This document shows, piece after piece, positions 53,445 to 61,951 of a stretch of 64,000 bases of DNA. How positions within the stretch are numbered: the stretch's first letter is position 1; every line of letters begins with the position of its first letter. The notes beneath the pieces are model-generated. The model was not told the DNA's origin, did not search any database, and saw only the letters and a program-made list of their open reading frames with translations. The stretch covers positions 1 through 64,000 of the forward strand of contig NZ_FNEI01000003.1 of NCBI RefSeq assembly GCF_900099975.1. Reading direction: 5' to 3'. The position numbers were made by a program, and so were the translations under genes. Origin of the DNA: Arthrobacter cupressi (GTDB lineage: Bacteria; Actinomycetota; Actinomycetes; Actinomycetales; Micrococcaceae).

Positions 53445-55205
53445 GTGGCGCGCGAATTCGACCCCGTAAAGCTCTCGGTACTAGCCAACGCATTCGACGG
53501 CATCGTCCGGGAGATGACCAGCGGCCTGCTGCGCTCGGCCCGTTCGTCTGTCATCAACACGGCCCGCGACTTCTCCTGTGCCGTGCTGACGGCCGACAAC
53601 CAGCTGCTCGCCGCTGCCGAAGGCGTGCCGGTGCACGTGTTCGGGGCCGGCCCGCTCGGCGAAGACATGGTGGAACTGCACAACGACATCCGGGAAGGCG
53701 ATGCGTTCCTGCACAACGACCCCTACCTGGGTAACTCGCACGCGGCCGACCATGTGATCCTGGTGCCCATCTTCATCCAGGGACGGCACCTGTTCACCGC
53801 AGTTACCAAGGCCCACCAGGCAGACTGCGGCAACTCGCTTCCCACCACGTTCTTCGCCACTGCCCGGGACGTTTACGAGGAAGGTGCCCTGATCTTCCCG
53901 TGCGTCCGCATCCAGCGTGACTACACGGACATCGACGACATCATCCGCATGTGCCGCTCCCGCATCCGTGTGCCGGACCAGTGGTACGGCGACTACCTCG
54001 CATCGGTGGGTGCTTCCCGCATCGCCGAACGCCGAATCCACGAGCTCGCCGAAAAGTTCGGCGTCGACGACCTGGTGGACTTCGTGGACGCCTGGTTCGA
54101 CTACTCCGAACGCTTGACGGCCAGCGCCATTGAGACCCTGCCCGAGTACGTCCTCCACGGCACCTCGGCCCACGACCCGTTCCCGGGCACTGGCCCGGAC
54201 GGCGTGCACCTGCAGGCAACCCTCGAGGTGAAGCCCAAGCAAGGAAAGATTGTCATCGACCTTCGCGACAACCCGGACAACCTCCCCAACGGCCTGAACC
54301 TGACGAAGGCTACCGCAACGGGTGCCGCACTGGCGGGCATCCTCTCGGGGATCCCGGAGAACCTGCCGAGCAACGCGGGTACGTTCCGCCGGGTTGAAGT
54401 GCTGTTGCGGGACGGCTGCGCCGTTGGCGTCCCGAAGCACCCGTACTCGTGCTCGTCTGGCACCACCAACCTCGCTGACCGCGTGGTGAACATCGTCCAG
54501 GCCGCGTTCTCCCAGATCGACGACGGTTACGGCACCGCTGAGGGGGCTGCCGGTCAGGCACCTGCCAAGTCCGTCATCTCGGGCATCGATGACCGCAACG
54601 GCAACCCCTACGTGAACCAGATCCTGGTGGGCGGCGTCGGCGGTCCGGCGACTCCCTACGTCGATGGCTGGCCAACCTACCAGCGCCCCGTCTGCGGAGC
54701 CCTCCTGTACCACGACAGCGTCGAGGTGGACGAGCAGCGCTACCCGATCCTGATCCACGAACGCTCCCTGGTGGCAGATTCCGGCGGAGCAGGCCGGCAG
54801 CGCGGCGGACTCGCTACCCGCGTCACCATGGAACCTCGTGGGGAAAGCGTGACCCTCACCTACGGCATCGAGGGCAAGCTGAACCCGCCCAAGGGCGTTC
54901 GGGGCGGCCACGACGGCGCCGTGCCCTCAACCTGGGTGGAGGACCTGGCAACCGGTGAACGCCGCGAGATTCCCGTAGTAGGCCGCTATGACCTGCAGTC
55001 CGGCGAAAAGGTCGTTTCCATCACGCCCGGCGGTGGCGGATACGGCAACCCGCTGGAACGTGACGTCCTGGCAGTCCTCGACGACTACCGCGAATCCCGG
55101 GTGTCCCTGGAAGCGGCGGCCGCAGACTACGGCGTCGTCATCGCTGACGGCAAAGTGGACGAAGAAGCCACGGCCAAGGCCCGCCAAGAGCGCCTCGCCA
55201 GCTAA
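53445..55205 (+). CDS. hydantoinase/oxoprolinase subunit B
   Basis: A 586-residue subunit B. SVLANAFDGIVREMTSGLLRSARSSVINTARDFSCAVL (core RSARSSVINTARDFSCA), HNDPYLGNSHAADHVILVPIF (core NDPYLGNSHAADH, metal ligands) and SGGAGRQRGGLATRV are typical; a C-terminal GYGNPLERD marks the usual end. GTG 53445 follows AAGGAGGC immediately after the subunit A stop. Length is normal for bacterial HyuB. Forms the catalytic part of the ATP-dependent amidohydrolase or carboxylase with subunit A. Confidence 0.92.
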   Translation: MAREFDPVKLSVLANAFDGIVREMTSGLLRSARSSVINTARDFSCAVLTADNQLLAAAEGVPVHVFGAGPLGEDMVELHNDIREGDAFLHNDPYLGNSHAADHVILVPIFIQGRHLFTAVTKAHQADCGNSLPTTFFATARDVYEEGALIFPCVRIQRDYTDIDDIIRMCRSRIRVPDQWYGDYLASVGASRIAERRIHELAEKFGVDDLVDFVDAWFDYSERLTASAIETLPEYVLHGTSAHDPFPGTGPDGVHLQATLEVKPKQGKIVIDLRDNPDNLPNGLNLTKATATGAALAGILSGIPENLPSNAGTFRRVEVLLRDGCAVGVPKHPYSCSSGTTNLADRVVNIVQAAFSQIDDGYGTAEGAAGQAPAKSVISGIDDRNGNPYVNQILVGGVGGPATPYVDGWPTYQRPVCGALLYHDSVEVDEQRYPILIHERSLVADSGGAGRQRGGLATRVTMEPRGESVTLTYGIEGKLNPPKGVRGGHDGAVPSTWVEDLATGERREIPVVGRYDLQSGEKVVSITPGGGGYGNPLERDVLAVLDDYRESRVSLEAAAADYGVVIADGKVDEEATAKARQERLAS

Positions 55206-55226
55206 GACACCAGCTCTCGCAACTAG

Positions 55227-55258
55227 TTCCGGGGCGGGGTATATTCCTCGCCCCGGAA
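55227..55258 (+). terminator. hairpin between hydantoinase B and Gfo/Idh
   Basis: TTCCGGGGCG (55227-55236) pairs with CGCCCCGGAA (55249-55258); loop 12 bases; GGTTTCAATAA follows. Could terminate part of the operon or tune expression of the last gene. Confidence 0.6.
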
Positions 55259-55288
55259 GGTTTCAATAACTAAGTACGGAGATTCACC

Positions 55289-56422
55289 ATGGAACCCATT
55301 CGAGTCGGCATCATCGGCGTCGGAAACGTTCTCAATCAATACCTGGACAAGATCGGCGTCCATCCTGACGTCGAGGTCGTGGCGCTCGCGGACGTGAATT
55401 CGGAAGCCGTCAAAGCCCGGGCAGCAGAATATTCGGTTCCCAAGGCGCTCTCACCCGAGGAACTGCTGGCCGACGACGAGGTGGAACTGGTCCTCAACCT
55501 TACGCCGCCGAAGCTCCACGCGCCCGTGACCCTCCAGGCCATTGCCGCGGGCAAACACGTTCTCTCGGAAAAGCCGTTTGCCACCTCCCTCGAGGAAGCC
55601 CGGCAGATCCTCGACGCCGCACGCGAGGCAGGTGTCAAAGTAGGCTCAGCGCCAACCACCTTCCTGGGCTCGGGCATGCAGACCAGCCGCAAGCTCATCG
55701 ACGACGGCTGGATTGGACGGCCCGTGGCTGCCTTCGCGTCGTTTGCCTGCCGCGGCTACGAGCACTGGCACCCGAATGTCGATCCCTTCTACAGCCCTGG
55801 CGCCGGGCCGATGCTCGACATCGGGCCCTACCTCATCACCAACCTCGTGAACTTTTTCGGCCCGGTCAAGCGCGTATCCGCAACTGCGCCGCGTTCATCG
55901 GAAACCCGCCCCCGTCCCGGCAAGGATGGCGAGGTCATCCAGATCCAAACCCCGACGCACGTCACCGGCACCATCGACTTCGAGTCCGGCGCTGCCGCCA
56001 CCGTGATCGTCAGCTGGGACATCTGGAACCACAACCTGCCGCACCTGGAGATTTACGGCACGGGCGGCTCCCTGGCCGCGCCCAACCCGGACCACTTCTC
56101 CGGAGCGCCGGTCCTGCGCCGTGGCGAACCCGGCGACCTCGCGCTGGACATGACTCCCCCGGGCGGGGGCGACTGGCGGGAGACGCCGATTACGCACCGG
56201 GACGACGCCTACCGTGGCATCGGGCTGGCTGAGTTCGGTTATGCCATCCGCAAGGGACTCGAACCCCGCACCGGCGGCGACTTCGCTTATCACGTCCTGG
56301 AAGTTCTGCTCGCCTTCGAAGCATCCTCGGAGCAGGGCCGCCACATCGAAATCGAAAGCACCTGCGAGCGGCCGCGGCCGCTGCCTTCGGTCGGCCCGCA
56401 GGAGCCTTACCGGTTCGATTGA
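55289..56422 (+). CDS. Gfo/Idh/MocA family oxidoreductase
   Basis: A 377-residue NAD(P)-dependent dehydrogenase. Rossmann start RVGIIGVGNVLNQYL (core GIIGVGNV), family motif VLSEKPFATSLEEA (E-K-P). GPMLDIGPYLITNLVNFFG (D-x-x-x-Y instead of the usual D-x-x-x-H) suggests an altered catalytic His. Length and composition normal. Last gene of the operon, followed by a very strong terminator. Acts probably on a cyclitol- or sugar-like hydroxyl or an imine. Confidence 0.9.
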   Translation: MEPIRVGIIGVGNVLNQYLDKIGVHPDVEVVALADVNSEAVKARAAEYSVPKALSPEELLADDEVELVLNLTPPKLHAPVTLQAIAAGKHVLSEKPFATSLEEARQILDAAREAGVKVGSAPTTFLGSGMQTSRKLIDDGWIGRPVAAFASFACRGYEHWHPNVDPFYSPGAGPMLDIGPYLITNLVNFFGPVKRVSATAPRSSETRPRPGKDGEVIQIQTPTHVTGTIDFESGAAATVIVSWDIWNHNLPHLEIYGTGGSLAAPNPDHFSGAPVLRRGEPGDLALDMTPPGGGDWRETPITHRDDAYRGIGLAEFGYAIRKGLEPRTGGDFAYHVLEVLLAFEASSEQGRHIEIESTCERPRPLPSVGPQEPYRFD

Positions 56423-56433
56423 CAGCCGAAAAA

Positions 56434-56475
56434 CAGCAGCCGACGGCGGTACGTACGTGCCGCCGTCGGCTGCTG
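56434..56475 (+). terminator. terminator of the hydantoinase operon
   Basis: CAGCAGCCGACGGCGG (56434-56449) pairs perfectly over 16 bp with 56460-56475; 10-base loop TACGTACGTG; TTGTG follows. It starts 11 bases after the Gfo/Idh stop codon. Confidence 0.8.
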
Positions 56476-56500
56476 TTGTGCTGTCCTACGCCGGAAACTG

Positions 56501-56517
56501 CGTCCCAAACTGGGACA
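56501..56517. promoter_or_regulatory. candidate GAF-Fis operator, site C (IolD-like operon)
   Basis: CGTCCCAAACTGGGACA matches the 7-3-7 dyad in all but the first base. It lies 85 bases before the start at 56603, between the terminator and the gene. Confidence 0.65.
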
Positions 56518-56602
56518 CAACTTTTCCTCCCCGCGGTGAAAACCTGATGTTCGGGCGAATCGGTTTGCAAGTGCCGACGCACCTACGAATTTAGGAGAAC
56601 GC

Positions 56603-58552
56603 ATGACTAGCACAGCCGCTGCTGATATCGGCACCGACGTCGGCACCAAGAACGTCCGCCGCCGCACTGTCGCGCAAGCGATCGTTGAGTACCTTCAGGT
56701 CCAGTACAGCGAACTCGACGGTGAGCGGAGGCGCCTGGTGGCCGGCATGTACGGCATTTTCGGCCACGGTAACTCCGTTGGCCTCGCGCAGGGAATTGAC
56801 GAGTACGGTGTGGACTTCCCCCACTATCAGGGCAAGAACGAGCAGTCGATGGTCCACGCCGCGATCGGCTTCGCGAAGGCTTCCAACCGCGCCGCCACCC
56901 TTGCCTGCACAGCCTCTGCCGGCCCGGGATCCACCAACATGATTTCGGGTGCTGCCACGGCCACCACCAACCGCCTTCCTGTGCTCCTGTTCCCCGCGGA
57001 CATCATCAACAACCGTTTCGGTGATCCGGTGCTGCAGCAGATTGAGCACCCCGTTGAACGGGATGTCTCCGCGAACGACTGCTTCCGTCCGGTCAGCCGC
57101 TACTTCGACCGGATCACCCACCCGGCACAGTTGCTGTCGACGCTGCCGGAGGCAATGCGCGTCCTCACCGATCCCGTGGAAACCGGTGCCGTAGTGGTGT
57201 GCCTGCCGCAGGACATCCAGGGTGCGGAATTCGACTTCCCGGAGTCCTTCTTCACCCCGCGCGTCTGGCACATCCGCCGCCGCCCGGCCGTGGAGGATGA
57301 GATCCGCGATGCTGCCGAGATCATCCGCAATGCGCAGCGTCCCCTGCTCATCGCAGGCGGCGGCGTTCGCTACTCGAAGGCACAGGAGGAACTGGCCCGC
57401 TTCAGCACAGAGTTCGGCATCCCCGTCTCCGAGACTTTTGCCGGCAAGGGAAGCGGCCCGATCAGCGAACTCAACGTTGGCGCCCTGGGCGTCACCGGAA
57501 CGGTTGGTGCCAATGAGATCGCCGACGGCGCCGATTGTGTCATCACCGTGGGTTCCCGCCTCCAGGACTTCATCACGGCTTCCCACTCGCTGTTCCAGAA
57601 CCCGGACGTGAAGTTCGTCCACCTCAACGTGAGCTCGTTCGATGCACACAAGATGGGTTCGTTCCCGGTGGTGGGCGATGCCAGGCTGTCCCTGTCTGCG
57701 CTGCGGGAATGGCTCGCCGCGGCGGGCTACGGTACCTCGGAAGCCTTCCGCAGCGACGTTGCGGATGCCCAGAAGGCCACTCGCGAAGTTCGCAAGCACG
57801 ACCTCCAGGCTTTCCCCGGCGAGAAGATGAGCCAGGCTCAGGTCATCGAGGTGCTCAACAAGCAGGCGACCAGCGAAGATGCCCTGATCCTGGGTTCCGG
57901 CGGCGTCGTCGAAGGTATCCACAAGGCCTGGGACCCGTCCAACGGCACTGAAATCCACTTTGAATACGCCAACTCCTGCATGGGGCACGAAATCCCTGCA
58001 GGTCTCGGATACAGGCTAGCCCGCCCGGATGCCCCCGGCGAAGTATTCGTGCTGATCGGCGATGGCACGTACCTCATGCAGCCGACCGAACTCGTCACCG
58101 CGGTGCAGGAACGCAAGAAGATCATCACCGTCGTGATCGACAACCGCGGACACCAGTGCATCTGGCCGCTCCAGGTCTCCAAGGGTGGACCTGGACGTGA
58201 GTTCGGCACCCAGTACCGCGAACGCGGCAACACGTCCGGCCGGCTGGACGGGGCGGTCCTTGAATTCGATATCGCCGCCAATGCGGCCAGCATGGGTTGC
58301 GCCGCGTGGTCCACGACGACGATCGAGGAGTTCTCTGCCGCCCTCACCGAGGCGCGGAAGGTCGAAGGACCGGCCGTCATCGTCGCGAAGGTGGAGCCCT
58401 GGCGCTACCTCTCCGGCAACGGCTCCTTCTGGGACGTCGGAGTTCCGATGACCTCCCAGCGGCCCGGGAGCCAGGAGGGGACCGCCAAGCACCTTGAGGG
58501 CCGTGCCCGCCAGCGTTACTACGCAGCGACCACCGCTCCCGAAGCAGGTTGA
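56603..58552 (+). CDS. IolD-like ThDP-dependent enzyme (trihydroxycyclohexanedione hydrolase family)
   Basis: A 649-residue thiamine-diphosphate enzyme close to 3D-(3,5/4)-trihydroxycyclohexane-1,2-dione hydrolase (IolD). Signature blocks are GMYGIFGHGNSVGLAQG (core GIFGHGN), the ThDP-activating Glu80 in GKNEQSMVHAA, CTASAGPGSTNMISGAATATTNRLPVL (core AGPGSTNMISGAATATTNR) and GDGTYLMQPTEL with VVIDNRGHQCIW (Mg-ThDP G-D-G ... N). IolD opens a six-membered 1,2-dione ring in inositol breakdown; other inositol genes are not in this window, so a related ring or acyloin substrate is possible. ATG 56603 follows TTTAGGAGAACGC. Confidence 0.88.
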   Translation: MTSTAAADIGTDVGTKNVRRRTVAQAIVEYLQVQYSELDGERRRLVAGMYGIFGHGNSVGLAQGIDEYGVDFPHYQGKNEQSMVHAAIGFAKASNRAATLACTASAGPGSTNMISGAATATTNRLPVLLFPADIINNRFGDPVLQQIEHPVERDVSANDCFRPVSRYFDRITHPAQLLSTLPEAMRVLTDPVETGAVVVCLPQDIQGAEFDFPESFFTPRVWHIRRRPAVEDEIRDAAEIIRNAQRPLLIAGGGVRYSKAQEELARFSTEFGIPVSETFAGKGSGPISELNVGALGVTGTVGANEIADGADCVITVGSRLQDFITASHSLFQNPDVKFVHLNVSSFDAHKMGSFPVVGDARLSLSALREWLAAAGYGTSEAFRSDVADAQKATREVRKHDLQAFPGEKMSQAQVIEVLNKQATSEDALILGSGGVVEGIHKAWDPSNGTEIHFEYANSCMGHEIPAGLGYRLARPDAPGEVFVLIGDGTYLMQPTELVTAVQERKKIITVVIDNRGHQCIWPLQVSKGGPGREFGTQYRERGNTSGRLDGAVLEFDIAANAASMGCAAWSTTTIEEFSAALTEARKVEGPAVIVAKVEPWRYLSGNGSFWDVGVPMTSQRPGSQEGTAKHLEGRARQRYYAATTAPEAG

Positions 58553-58559
58553 GCAGGCA

Positions 58560-58589
58560 GGGCGGGACCGTCGGAGGACGGTCCCGCCC
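58560..58589 (+). terminator. hairpin after IolD-like gene
   Basis: GGGCGGGACCGTC (58560-58572) pairs exactly with 58577-58589; 4-base loop; CGCCTTGCT follows. It may partly separate expression of the IolD-like and aldehyde dehydrogenase genes. Confidence 0.6.
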
Positions 58590-58652
58590 GCCTTGCTATC
58601 AGCTCACCGGACCCCAGGACAACCGAACCAAAGACAAAAGGAGCACCGCATA

Positions 58653-60008
58653 ATGGGAGCATTTGCCGTTATTGACCCGGCCACGGGCGCGACTCACGCT
58701 GAGTACCCCGCGGCCACCGATGCAGAGGTCGAGGCAGGTCTCAGCGCTGCGCAGAAGACCTACCAGGAATGGGCACGCACCACCACCGTGGCTGAGCGGG
58801 CTGCGCTGGCCCAACGCCTGGCTGACCTCTTTGTTGAGCGCAAGGACAAGCTCGCAGCCATCATCAACCGGGAGATGGGCAAACCCCTCCACCAAGCCGT
58901 TGGGGAGGCCGAGTTTTCCGGTTCCATCGCGGCAGCGTTTGCAGAGCACGCCGAGGAATGGCTTGCCGACGAGGAACTCGAGGTCGCTGACGGCCTGAGG
59001 AGCTTCTTCCGGTACCAGGGCGTTGGGGTGATCCTCGGCATCATGCCCTGGAACTACCCCTACTACCAGGTGGCCCGCTTCGCGATCCCCAACATCATCC
59101 TGGGCAACACCGTCATTGTCCGCCACGCCAGCCAGTGCCCGGAGTCGGCGCTTGCGCTGGAGGAACTCTTCCGCGATGCAGGTTTCCCCGAGGGCGCCTA
59201 CGTCAACCTTTTCGCCACCCACCAGCAAATCTCCGACATCATTGCCGATGACCGGGTGCAGGGCGTTTCGCTGACAGGCTCGGAGCAGGTTGGCGCCATC
59301 GTGGCTGAGCAGGCCGGACGCGCGCTGAAGAAATGTGTGCTGGAACTCGGCGGTGCTGACGTGTTCCTGGTGCTCGACACTGACGACATTGACCTCGCGG
59401 TGAAGAAGGCCGTGATGGGCCGCATGGGCAACACCGGGCAGTCCTGCAACGGCTCAAAGAGGATCGTCGTGCTGGACGAGTACTTCGACGAGTTCTCGGC
59501 GAAGTTCAAGGCAGCGATTGCCGGCCAGTCCTACGAGAACGGTGACTTCGGGCCGCTCTCTTCGGATTCGGCCACCAGGTTCCTGACCGCGCAGGTGCGG
59601 GGCGCCCTTGAGCAGGGTGCTGAAATCCTGGTGGGCAACAACGAGCCCCAGGGCAACGTCTTCACTCCGACGGTGATCACCAATATCACCCCCTCGATGG
59701 ATGTCTACAGCGAGGAACTCTTCGGGCCGGTGGCGCAGCTTTACAAGGTAGGCAGCGACGAGGAAGCGATCAAGCTCGCGAACTCTTCGCCGTACGGCCT
59801 TGGTTCCGTGATTATCTGCGACGATCTTGAGCGCGCCGAGCGCGTCGGCAACCAGCTCGACGTCGGCATGGTCTTCGTCGGCGCCTATGACCTCAGCGGC
59901 GCCGACGTTCCGTTTGGCGGCGTGAAGAAGTCCGGTTACGGGCGGGAACTGGGCAAGGTCGGCATGCTGGAGTTCGCGAACAAGAAGTTGTTTCGTTTCG
60001 CGAAGTAG
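58653..60008 (+). CDS. succinate-semialdehyde-type aldehyde dehydrogenase
   Basis: A 451-residue NAD(P)-dependent aldehyde dehydrogenase near GabD1-type enzymes. VGVILGIMPWNYPYYQVARF (core MPWNYPYYQV), the base Glu in LELGGADVFLVLD, and catalytic Cys in NTGQSCNGSKRIVV (core GQSCNGS) are intact. ATG 58653 follows AAAAGGAGCACCGCATA; upstream codons are not family-like. Shares the promoter region of the IolD-like gene. It would oxidise an aldehyde produced by the aminotransferase or the ThDP enzyme. Confidence 0.92.
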   Translation: MGAFAVIDPATGATHAEYPAATDAEVEAGLSAAQKTYQEWARTTTVAERAALAQRLADLFVERKDKLAAIINREMGKPLHQAVGEAEFSGSIAAAFAEHAEEWLADEELEVADGLRSFFRYQGVGVILGIMPWNYPYYQVARFAIPNIILGNTVIVRHASQCPESALALEELFRDAGFPEGAYVNLFATHQQISDIIADDRVQGVSLTGSEQVGAIVAEQAGRALKKCVLELGGADVFLVLDTDDIDLAVKKAVMGRMGNTGQSCNGSKRIVVLDEYFDEFSAKFKAAIAGQSYENGDFGPLSSDSATRFLTAQVRGALEQGAEILVGNNEPQGNVFTPTVITNITPSMDVYSEELFGPVAQLYKVGSDEEAIKLANSSPYGLGSVIICDDLERAERVGNQLDVGMVFVGAYDLSGADVPFGGVKKSGYGRELGKVGMLEFANKKLFRFAK

Positions 60009-60020
60009 ACCGCTTCGCTG

Positions 60021-60056
60021 AAAGGAGGCCGGATCTCGCGATCCGGCCTCCTTTTT
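60021..60056 (+). terminator. rho-independent terminator of IolD-ALDH operon
   Basis: AAAGGAGGCCGGATC (60021-60035) and its exact complement (60040-60054) with loop TCGC, followed by TT. This is the best textbook terminator in the window, only 12 bases after the stop codon; it also lies close to the 3' end of the opposite-strand monooxygenase gene. Confidence 0.9.
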
Positions 60057-60075
60057 CACTTCTTGACGTAGCCGC

Positions 60076-61902
60076 TCAGCCGTTCGGGTCTGTAAGCGGC
60101 ATGGTGCCCGCTTCCATTGCCGCAAGCTGCAGCGCGAGCAGCTTCGAGTAGAACCTGCCGTCGCCGATCGCGAGCGAAACCATGAACCACAACTGGTCGA
60201 CTCCGCTGCGGCGCCAGAGCCGCCCGTATTCGCGGTCCTCACCAACCATCGCGAATTCCCCCACCCGATCGGCGATGTTGTCGCCGAGCACCTCGCGCAC
60301 CACCGTCGGGGCGCCGCGGTAGCCAGTTGCAAAGACGACGAGATCAGCCTCGATGGACTGGCCGCCGTCGAGCACGACCCCGGTGGCGGTGAGGCCCTCG
60401 ACGCTACCGTGACGGAGCTTAATGGTGCCGTCGATGATCAATTCGGACGCCCCGGCGTTGTAGTAATAGCCAGTCGCGTTCTGGCCAAAGATCAGTCCGA
60501 GGACTCCCTGCCCGCTCGGTCCGTCACTTAGCTCGAAACCTGCTTCGACAAGGCCATCCAGGAGCTCCCGGTCCATTGCCTTGACCAGTTCCACATGCTT
60601 CGGACCGTGTGCAGGGAGTGCCCCGAATGGCGTGGCGGCATTGACCAGATCCGCCTCCTCAGTGCTGTACGTGCCACCGACGTGGTTGGCGTGCATAACC
60701 GCATGGAACGTCGAGGTATTCATGACGAATGTTCCCGAACGCTGAATCATGGTGACATCGACGCCGTGCTCCGCCAGATCTTGGGCGATGTCGTGTCCGC
60801 TCACGCCGGACCCGACAACCACGGCCCGCTTTCCGCGCCACTCGGCGTGGCCACGGTAGTCAACCGCGTGAATCACCATTCCCCGGAATTCGTCCTGCCC
60901 GGGAAGGCACGGAAGATTCGGCGCCGCATTCATCCCTGTCGCGAACACGAGATGCCTCGGACTCACCCGGCGGGCAGATCCATCGGCCCGCCTGACATCC
61001 ACATTCCAACGTCCCGCAGCCGCATCGAACTCCGTGGCCTCCACGTTGGTTCCAGCCCAGACCGGGAGATCCAAGAGCGTTGCGTAGCTCTCCAGGAAAT
61101 CGCCTAGCTTGTCTTTCGGTGTGAAACGCGGCCAGGTGGATGGAAACGGTAGGTAGGGCAAATGATCGGATGCGAGTGGAGTGTGCAGCGCAAGCGAGCT
61201 GTAGCGCTTGCGCCAGTTGTCGCCCACCCGCTCGTTCTGCTCCACGACCAGCGCGGGGACACCAAGCGCCCTCAGTCGAGCTGCCAGCATGAGCCCATTG
61301 TGGCCGGCGCCCAAAATGAGGACTGCCGGATCATGTGACTCGAAGTCCCGGTCGAGCCCTTCGCTCCAACTCAGGCGGTCCTGAACCGGGCCGTGGGTCT
61401 TCCCGGCGGGACGGGCATCGAGGTGCCGCTCCGGATGGGTGTCGATCGAGTCGAGCGCGAGAACGAAATTGGCCGCACGCCAAGCACCGTCTTCCTCCCG
61501 AACGAGCTTCACATGGCCGAGGCCTCCTCCATGTCCTGTCCGAAACTGGAGAAACGACGTTAGGGACACCTGGCCCCCTTCCTCAGCGAAAGTGGCGGAG
61601 TTGCCGGCACGGACCTCAAGCGAAATCGGCGGTGTCGAGCCGGGTGCGGTCAGGAGCCCTGCGATTTCCTCGCGTCCAACGGCGTTGCGGAATTCCCAGG
61701 CCAAGGCCAGGAGGTCGCGAGCGACTCCGTCCCGTTGGAAAAAGTCCGCCACATTGGTTGCGTTTCGCGACGCCATCGCGGATCGGAGCGCGACGGCCCA
61801 TTCATGCACGATTTCCTCGGGCGCTTTGATCGAAGCGAACGCGTTCGCGGCAGCTGGTACGGCTACATCAGTCATCTGAAGTGGTTCCTTTGTGTCAGTC
61901 AT
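60076..61902 (-). CDS. flavin-containing monooxygenase with NTF2-like N-terminus
   Basis: A 608-residue enzyme. Residues ~20-160 look like a SnoaL/NTF2-fold module (VGREEIAGLLTAPG, WRAANFVLALDSIDTHP), then an FMO: FAD motif GAGHNG (198-203), NADPH motif GSGVSGHDIA, and FRGMVIHAVDYRG, i.e. F-x-G-x-x-x-H-x-x-x-Y, the FMO rather than Baeyer-Villiger form. Start is ambiguous: ATG 61902 and an in-frame ATG at 61875 each have AAGGAACCA upstream, produced by a 27-base duplication. Second gene of an SDR-FMO operon on the minus strand. Confidence 0.88.
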   Translation of the reverse strand: MTDTKEPLQMTDVAVPAAANAFASIKAPEEIVHEWAVALRSAMASRNATNVADFFQRDGVARDLLALAWEFRNAVGREEIAGLLTAPGSTPPISLEVRAGNSATFAEEGGQVSLTSFLQFRTGHGGGLGHVKLVREEDGAWRAANFVLALDSIDTHPERHLDARPAGKTHGPVQDRLSWSEGLDRDFESHDPAVLILGAGHNGLMLAARLRALGVPALVVEQNERVGDNWRKRYSSLALHTPLASDHLPYLPFPSTWPRFTPKDKLGDFLESYATLLDLPVWAGTNVEATEFDAAAGRWNVDVRRADGSARRVSPRHLVFATGMNAAPNLPCLPGQDEFRGMVIHAVDYRGHAEWRGKRAVVVGSGVSGHDIAQDLAEHGVDVTMIQRSGTFVMNTSTFHAVMHANHVGGTYSTEEADLVNAATPFGALPAHGPKHVELVKAMDRELLDGLVEAGFELSDGPSGQGVLGLIFGQNATGYYYNAGASELIIDGTIKLRHGSVEGLTATGVVLDGGQSIEADLVVFATGYRGAPTVVREVLGDNIADRVGEFAMVGEDREYGRLWRRSGVDQLWFMVSLAIGDGRFYSKLLALQLAAMEAGTMPLTDPNG

Positions 61903-61951
61903 TGAAATGGTTCCTTCGGGGTGGGGGAGCATTGACTGCGTCGCCGCTGCT

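Noticed and set aside
56603-60008. Complete myo-inositol operon
   Set aside because: Only IolD-like and semialdehyde dehydrogenase genes are present; IolB, IolC and IolE homologues are missing, and mmsA is 39 kb away under PucR.
60076-61902. Baeyer-Villiger monooxygenase
   Set aside because: The fingerprint reads F-x-G-x-x-x-H-x-x-x-Y, the FMO form, not the H-x-x-x-W form of Baeyer-Villiger enzymes.
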